Shown here in pieces: positions 5,617-7,537 of a stretch of DNA of 7,537 nucleotides. Source of the DNA: Klenkia sp. (lineage in GTDB: Bacteria; Actinomycetota; Actinomycetes; Mycobacteriales; Geodermatophilaceae); contig JAOPVM010000437.1 in NCBI GenBank assembly GCA_025966215.1, positions 1 through 7,537 of the forward strand, read 5' to 3'. How positions within the stretch are numbered: the stretch's first letter is position 1; every line of letters begins with the position of its first letter. The position numbers were made by a program, and so were the translations under genes. A model generated the notes under the pieces. That model had not been told where the DNA came from. It saw nothing but the letters and a program-made list of their open reading frames with translations, and did no database searches.

Positions 5617-6273
5617 GTGGCGGACAGCGGAACGCGGAACCTGGTCTGGATCGACTGCGAGATGACCGGGCTGGACATCGGCTCCGATGCGCTCATCGAG
5701 GTCGCGGTGGTGGTCACCGACTCCGACCTGAACGTCCTCGACGACGGCCTCGACGTGATCATCCACGCCGACGACGCCACCCTGGCCGGGATGGGCGAGG
5801 TGGTCACCCGGATGCACGCATCCTCCGGGCTGACCGACGCCGTCCGCGCCTCGACGGTGACGATGGCCGAGGCCGAGCAACTCGTGCTGGCCTACGTGAA
5901 GCGGTTCGTGCCCGACCGGCGCACCGCGCCGCTGTGCGGCAACTCGATCGGCACCGACCGCGGCTTCCTGGCCCGGGACATGCCCGAGCTGGACGACCAC
6001 CTGCACTACCGGATGATCGACGTCTCCTCGATCAAGGAGCTGGCCCGCCGCTGGTTCCCCCGGGTGTACTTCAGCCAGCCTGCCAAGGGCCTGGCGCACC
6101 GGGCGCTGGCCGACATCCTGGAGTCCATCCGCGAGCTGGCCTACTACCGCGAGGTCGCGTTCGTGCCGGCGCCGGGGCCGACCAGCGAGCAGGCCCAGGC
6201 CGGGTCGGCGCTCGTCGTCGACCGGTACGCCCAGCTGCTGGCCGACGGGCAGGCCCCTGCACCGCAGGGCTGA
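5617..6273 (+). CDS. orn: Oligoribonuclease (DEDDh 3'-5' exonuclease)
   Basis: This 218-residue cytoplasmic enzyme degrades RNA fragments of two to five nucleotides to mononucleotides, finishing mRNA turnover and clearing pGpG and pApA left from cyclic dinucleotide breakdown. All catalytic residues of the DEDDh exonuclease family are present: D13 and E15 in [11 protein letters not shown]114 in [13 protein letters not shown]161 and D166 in [23 protein letters not shown] (137-148) is also typical of Orn. The length is slightly above the usual 180 to 200 because of a variable C-terminal tail (after about 180). The open frame extends upstream to 5491, but that part reads as unconserved Arg/Pro-rich sequence, and the family always starts just before the (N/R)[10 protein letters not shown] motif. 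GTG 5617 fits, and a TACTGT hexamer lies eight bases before it with no Shine-Dalgarno. tRNA-His follows 43 bases later, an association also known in mycobacteria. Confidence 0.96.
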   Translation: MADSGTRNLVWIDCEMTGLDIGSDALIEVAVVVTDSDLNVLDDGLDVIIHADDATLAGMGEVVTRMHASSGLTDAVRASTVTMAEAEQLVLAYVKRFVPDRRTAPLCGNSIGTDRGFLARDMPELDDHLHYRMIDVSSIKELARRWFPRVYFSQPAKGLAHRALADILESIRELAYYREVAFVPAPGPTSEQAQAGSALVVDRYAQLLADGQAPAPQG

Positions 6274-6282
6274 GTGCTCCGG

Positions 6283-6288
6283 TACCCT
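6283..6288 (+). promoter_or_regulatory. Probable -10 of the tRNA-His gene
   Basis: TACCCT lies 28 bases before the mature tRNA 5' end, giving a leader of about 20 bases. No -35 stands out; the candidate region falls in the last codons of orn. Read-through from orn is also possible. Confidence 0.4.
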
Positions 6289-6294
6289 TCACGA

Positions 6295-6311
6295 GGCCCT
6301 CGTCGGGGGCC
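6295..6311. other. Small hairpin between orn and tRNA-His
   Basis: GGCCCTC, loop GTC, GGGGGCC: seven pairs including one G-U. It sits immediately before the tRNA and lacks a T-tract. It may help RNase processing of the tRNA 5' leader or weakly end orn transcription. Confidence 0.35.
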
Positions 6312-6316
6312 GCACG

Positions 6317-6392
6317 GTGGGTGTAGCTCAGCTGGTAGAGCGCCAGGTTGTGATCCTGGATGTCGCGGGTTCAAGTCCCGTCACTCACCCCA
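6317..6392 (+). tRNA. tRNA-His (anticodon GTG), CCA encoded
   Basis: A complete cloverleaf can be folded by hand. The acceptor stem GTGGGTG (6317-6323) pairs with CACTCAC (6382-6388), with one G-U pair. The D stem is GCTC/GAGC. The anticodon stem CCAGG/CCTGG encloses the loop TTGTGAT, with anticodon GTG at 6350-6352. The T arm GCGGG-TTCAAGT-CCCGT carries the standard TTC. The discriminator is C73 (6389), and 6316 is the G at position -1 that only tRNA-His has; here it is encoded, and the pair G-1:C73 is the main recognition element for histidyl-tRNA synthetase. CCA is encoded at 6390-6392. The neighbours are orn upstream and a strong hairpin terminator just downstream. Confidence 0.97.
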
Positions 6393-6395
6393 CGC

Positions 6396-6434
6396 ACGAG
6401 TGGCCGTGACCCGGTTCGGGTCACGGCCTCTCGT
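6396..6434. terminator. Strong bidirectional hairpin terminator
   Basis: ACGAG, T, then GGCCGTGACCCG, loop GTT, CGGGTCACGGCC, T, CTCGT: 17 base pairs with one T-T mismatch. It starts four bases after the tRNA CCA and ends 21 bases before the stop of the convergent L,D-transpeptidase gene, so it can terminate both. There is no long T-tract, as is common for actinobacterial terminators. It is the only clear intrinsic terminator in the window. Confidence 0.85.
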
Positions 6435-6454
6435 CGTCCCGGGGCTGGTGCGGG

Positions 6455-7537
6455 TCAGTCCAGCGCGCTGCCGGCCACCCACTGATCCCACGGGATCGCC
6501 CAGTCGTAGATGTCGCCGTCCACCGGGCCCAGGGTCGGGCCGATGGAGTTGACCACCTCGACGACGTCGCCGGGCTGGCTGAAGTCGTAGAACCACTGCG
6601 CCCGGTCCGTCGACAGGTTGATGCAGCCGTGCGAGACGTTGCTCGAGCCCTGCTGGCCGACCGACCACGGAGCGGCGTGCACGAACTCCCCGTTGTTGGA
6701 GATGCGCGTCGCGAACTGCACGTCGGTGCGGTAGCCACCGGCGGCGTCCACGGCCAGGCCGAAGGTCGAGGAGTCCATGGTGATGTCCTCGTACTTCTCC
6801 AGCACCACGTGCGCGCCGTTGCGGGTCGGGTTCTCCGAGCTCCCGGCGCTCATCGGGTAGGTCTGCACGACCTGGTCGCTGTCGTAGACGGTGAGGGTGT
6901 GCGTGCCGGCGTCGGCGACCGAGACGTGCTTCTCGCCCACGGTGAAGGTGACCGTGCGGTCCTTCTCGCCCCAGATGCCGTCGCCGGTGTCCACGCCGTA
7001 CAGGTCGGCGTCCAGGGTCACCGTGGTGTTCGCCGGCCAGTAGGTGGAGGGCCGGAAGTGCACCTCGCTGCTGCTCACCCAGTTCCAGCGCCCGTCGGTG
7101 GGCGTGGAGCTGGTGACCAGCAGGTGGCTCTCGACCGCGGCCTGGTCGGTGACCGGCTGGTCGAAGAACACCCGGATCGGCATGCCGACCCCGACGGTGG
7201 TGCCGTCCAGCGGGCCGATCGACGGGGTGGTGACCGAGGCGGGGACGACGGTGGAGAACGTCGTCGAGGCGTCGGTCTCCTCGTCGTCGGCGTTGGTCGC
7301 GGTGGCGGCGACGGTGTACGTCGCGCCGTAGGCGAACGGAGCGGTCGGCGTCCAGACCGACGTGGTGGCGCCCGGGGTCGTCGGCGCCGCGGCGTCGGCG
7401 GGGACCTCCGAGACGGCGCCGGGGACGACGGTCCCCGCGGCGTCGGTGACGGTGACCTCGCCGATCGCCCCGTCGGTGACCGCGAGCTGCACCGGTGTCG
7501 CCGGGGACACGTCGGCCGTGCCGTCGGTCGGGGAGAC
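6455..7537 (-). CDS. L,D-transpeptidase with Ig-like domains (LdtMt2 type), 5' end beyond the window
   Basis: The last 360 residues are visible; the reading frame is open to the right edge, so the signal peptide or lipobox and true start are outside. The protein makes 3-3 (meso-DAP to meso-DAP) cross-links in peptidoglycan outside the membrane and is the target of carbapenems. Numbering the visible fragment from 1: an Ig-like domain at about 1-98, a second at about 102-200, then the YkuD catalytic domain at about 202-330. The active site matches H-x14-SHGCxN, with H287, S302, H303, G304, C305 (codon 6623-6625) and N307. The C-terminal tail WAIPWDQWVAGSALD (346-360) matches, from memory, the Trp-rich tail of M. 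tuberculosis LdtMt2 (Rv2518c), which also has two Ig domains and lies downstream of orn and hisT. It converges on tRNA-His with a shared terminator. Confidence 0.94.
   Translation of the reverse strand, partial: VSPTDGTADVSPATPVQLAVTDGAIGEVTVTDAAGTVVPGAVSEVPADAAAPTTPGATTSVWTPTAPFAYGATYTVAATATNADDEETDASTTFSTVVPASVTTPSIGPLDGTTVGVGMPIRVFFDQPVTDQAAVESHLLVTSSTPTDGRWNWVSSSEVHFRPSTYWPANTTVTLDADLYGVDTGDGIWGEKDRTVTFTVGEKHVSVADAGTHTLTVYDSDQVVQTYPMSAGSSENPTRNGAHVVLEKYEDITMDSSTFGLAVDAAGGYRTDVQFATRISNNGEFVHAAPWSVGQQGSSNVSHGCINLSTDRAQWFYDFSQPGDVVEVVNSIGPTLGPVDGDIYDWAIPWDQWVAGSALD

Noticed and set aside
1..7537. Mobile element, CRISPR array, toxin-antitoxin or defence system
   Set aside because: No transposase or integrase motifs, no terminal repeats, no regularly spaced repeats and no target-site duplication at the tRNA 3' end were seen. 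Every sizeable frame is explained by housekeeping or metabolic genes.

Overview
The window reads as a chromosomal piece of a high-GC actinobacterium. Third codon positions are nearly all G or C, GTG starts are frequent, and a BfrB-type ferritin, an LdtMt2-type L,D-transpeptidase and an actinobacterial TetR/acyl-CoA carboxylase pair are all present. The style suggests Geodermatophilaceae (Blastococcus, Geodermatophilus or Modestobacter), but this is an impression and not a computed placement. No mobile element, CRISPR array or phage gene is visible.

Layout: (1) 1-379, minus, is the N-terminal 126 residues of a biotin-carboxylase subunit (accA1 type), running off the left edge. (2) 425-604, minus, is a tiny Lys/Cys-rich protein. 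(3) 703-1230, plus, is a ferritin. These two face away from each other across a 98-base gap holding a candidate iron-regulator (IdeR/DtxR) box. (4) 1232-2845, minus, is the carboxyltransferase subunit of a methylcrotonyl-CoA-type carboxylase (accD1 type). (5) 2915-3508, plus, is a divergent TetR regulator. The gap between 4 and 5 carries a near-perfect pair of 16-bp operators, each overlapping a -10 element. (6) 3511-5346, minus, is a 611-residue single-pass membrane protein with a long disordered linker. (7) 5617-6273, plus, is oligoribonuclease (orn). (8) 6317-6392, plus, is tRNA-His(GTG). (9) 6396-6434 is a strong hairpin terminator between convergent genes. (10) 6455-7537, minus, is an Ig-domain L,D-transpeptidase whose N terminus lies beyond the right edge.

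Functional picture: genes 1, 4 and 5 form a branched-chain amino acid (leucine) catabolism module, with a two-subunit biotin-dependent carboxylase probably repressed by the adjacent TetR protein. Genes 2 and 3 look like an iron-storage insert that separates the two carboxylase subunits. Genes 6 to 10 are housekeeping: RNA turnover, a tRNA and cell-wall 3-3 cross-linking. From memory, the order recalls the M. tuberculosis stretch Rv2501c to Rv2518c (accA1, accD1, the TetR gene Rv2506, orn, hisT, LdtMt2), so this is probably an old, conserved neighbourhood with a lineage-specific ferritin insertion.

Several genes (425-604, accD1, tetR, orn) have a TANNNT hexamer 6 to 8 bases before the start codon and no Shine-Dalgarno sequence, the usual look of leaderless actinobacterial transcripts. 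I see no exotic system. The best leads are the two compact regulatory gaps (605-702 and 2846-2914), the small Cys-rich protein and the uncharacterised membrane protein.
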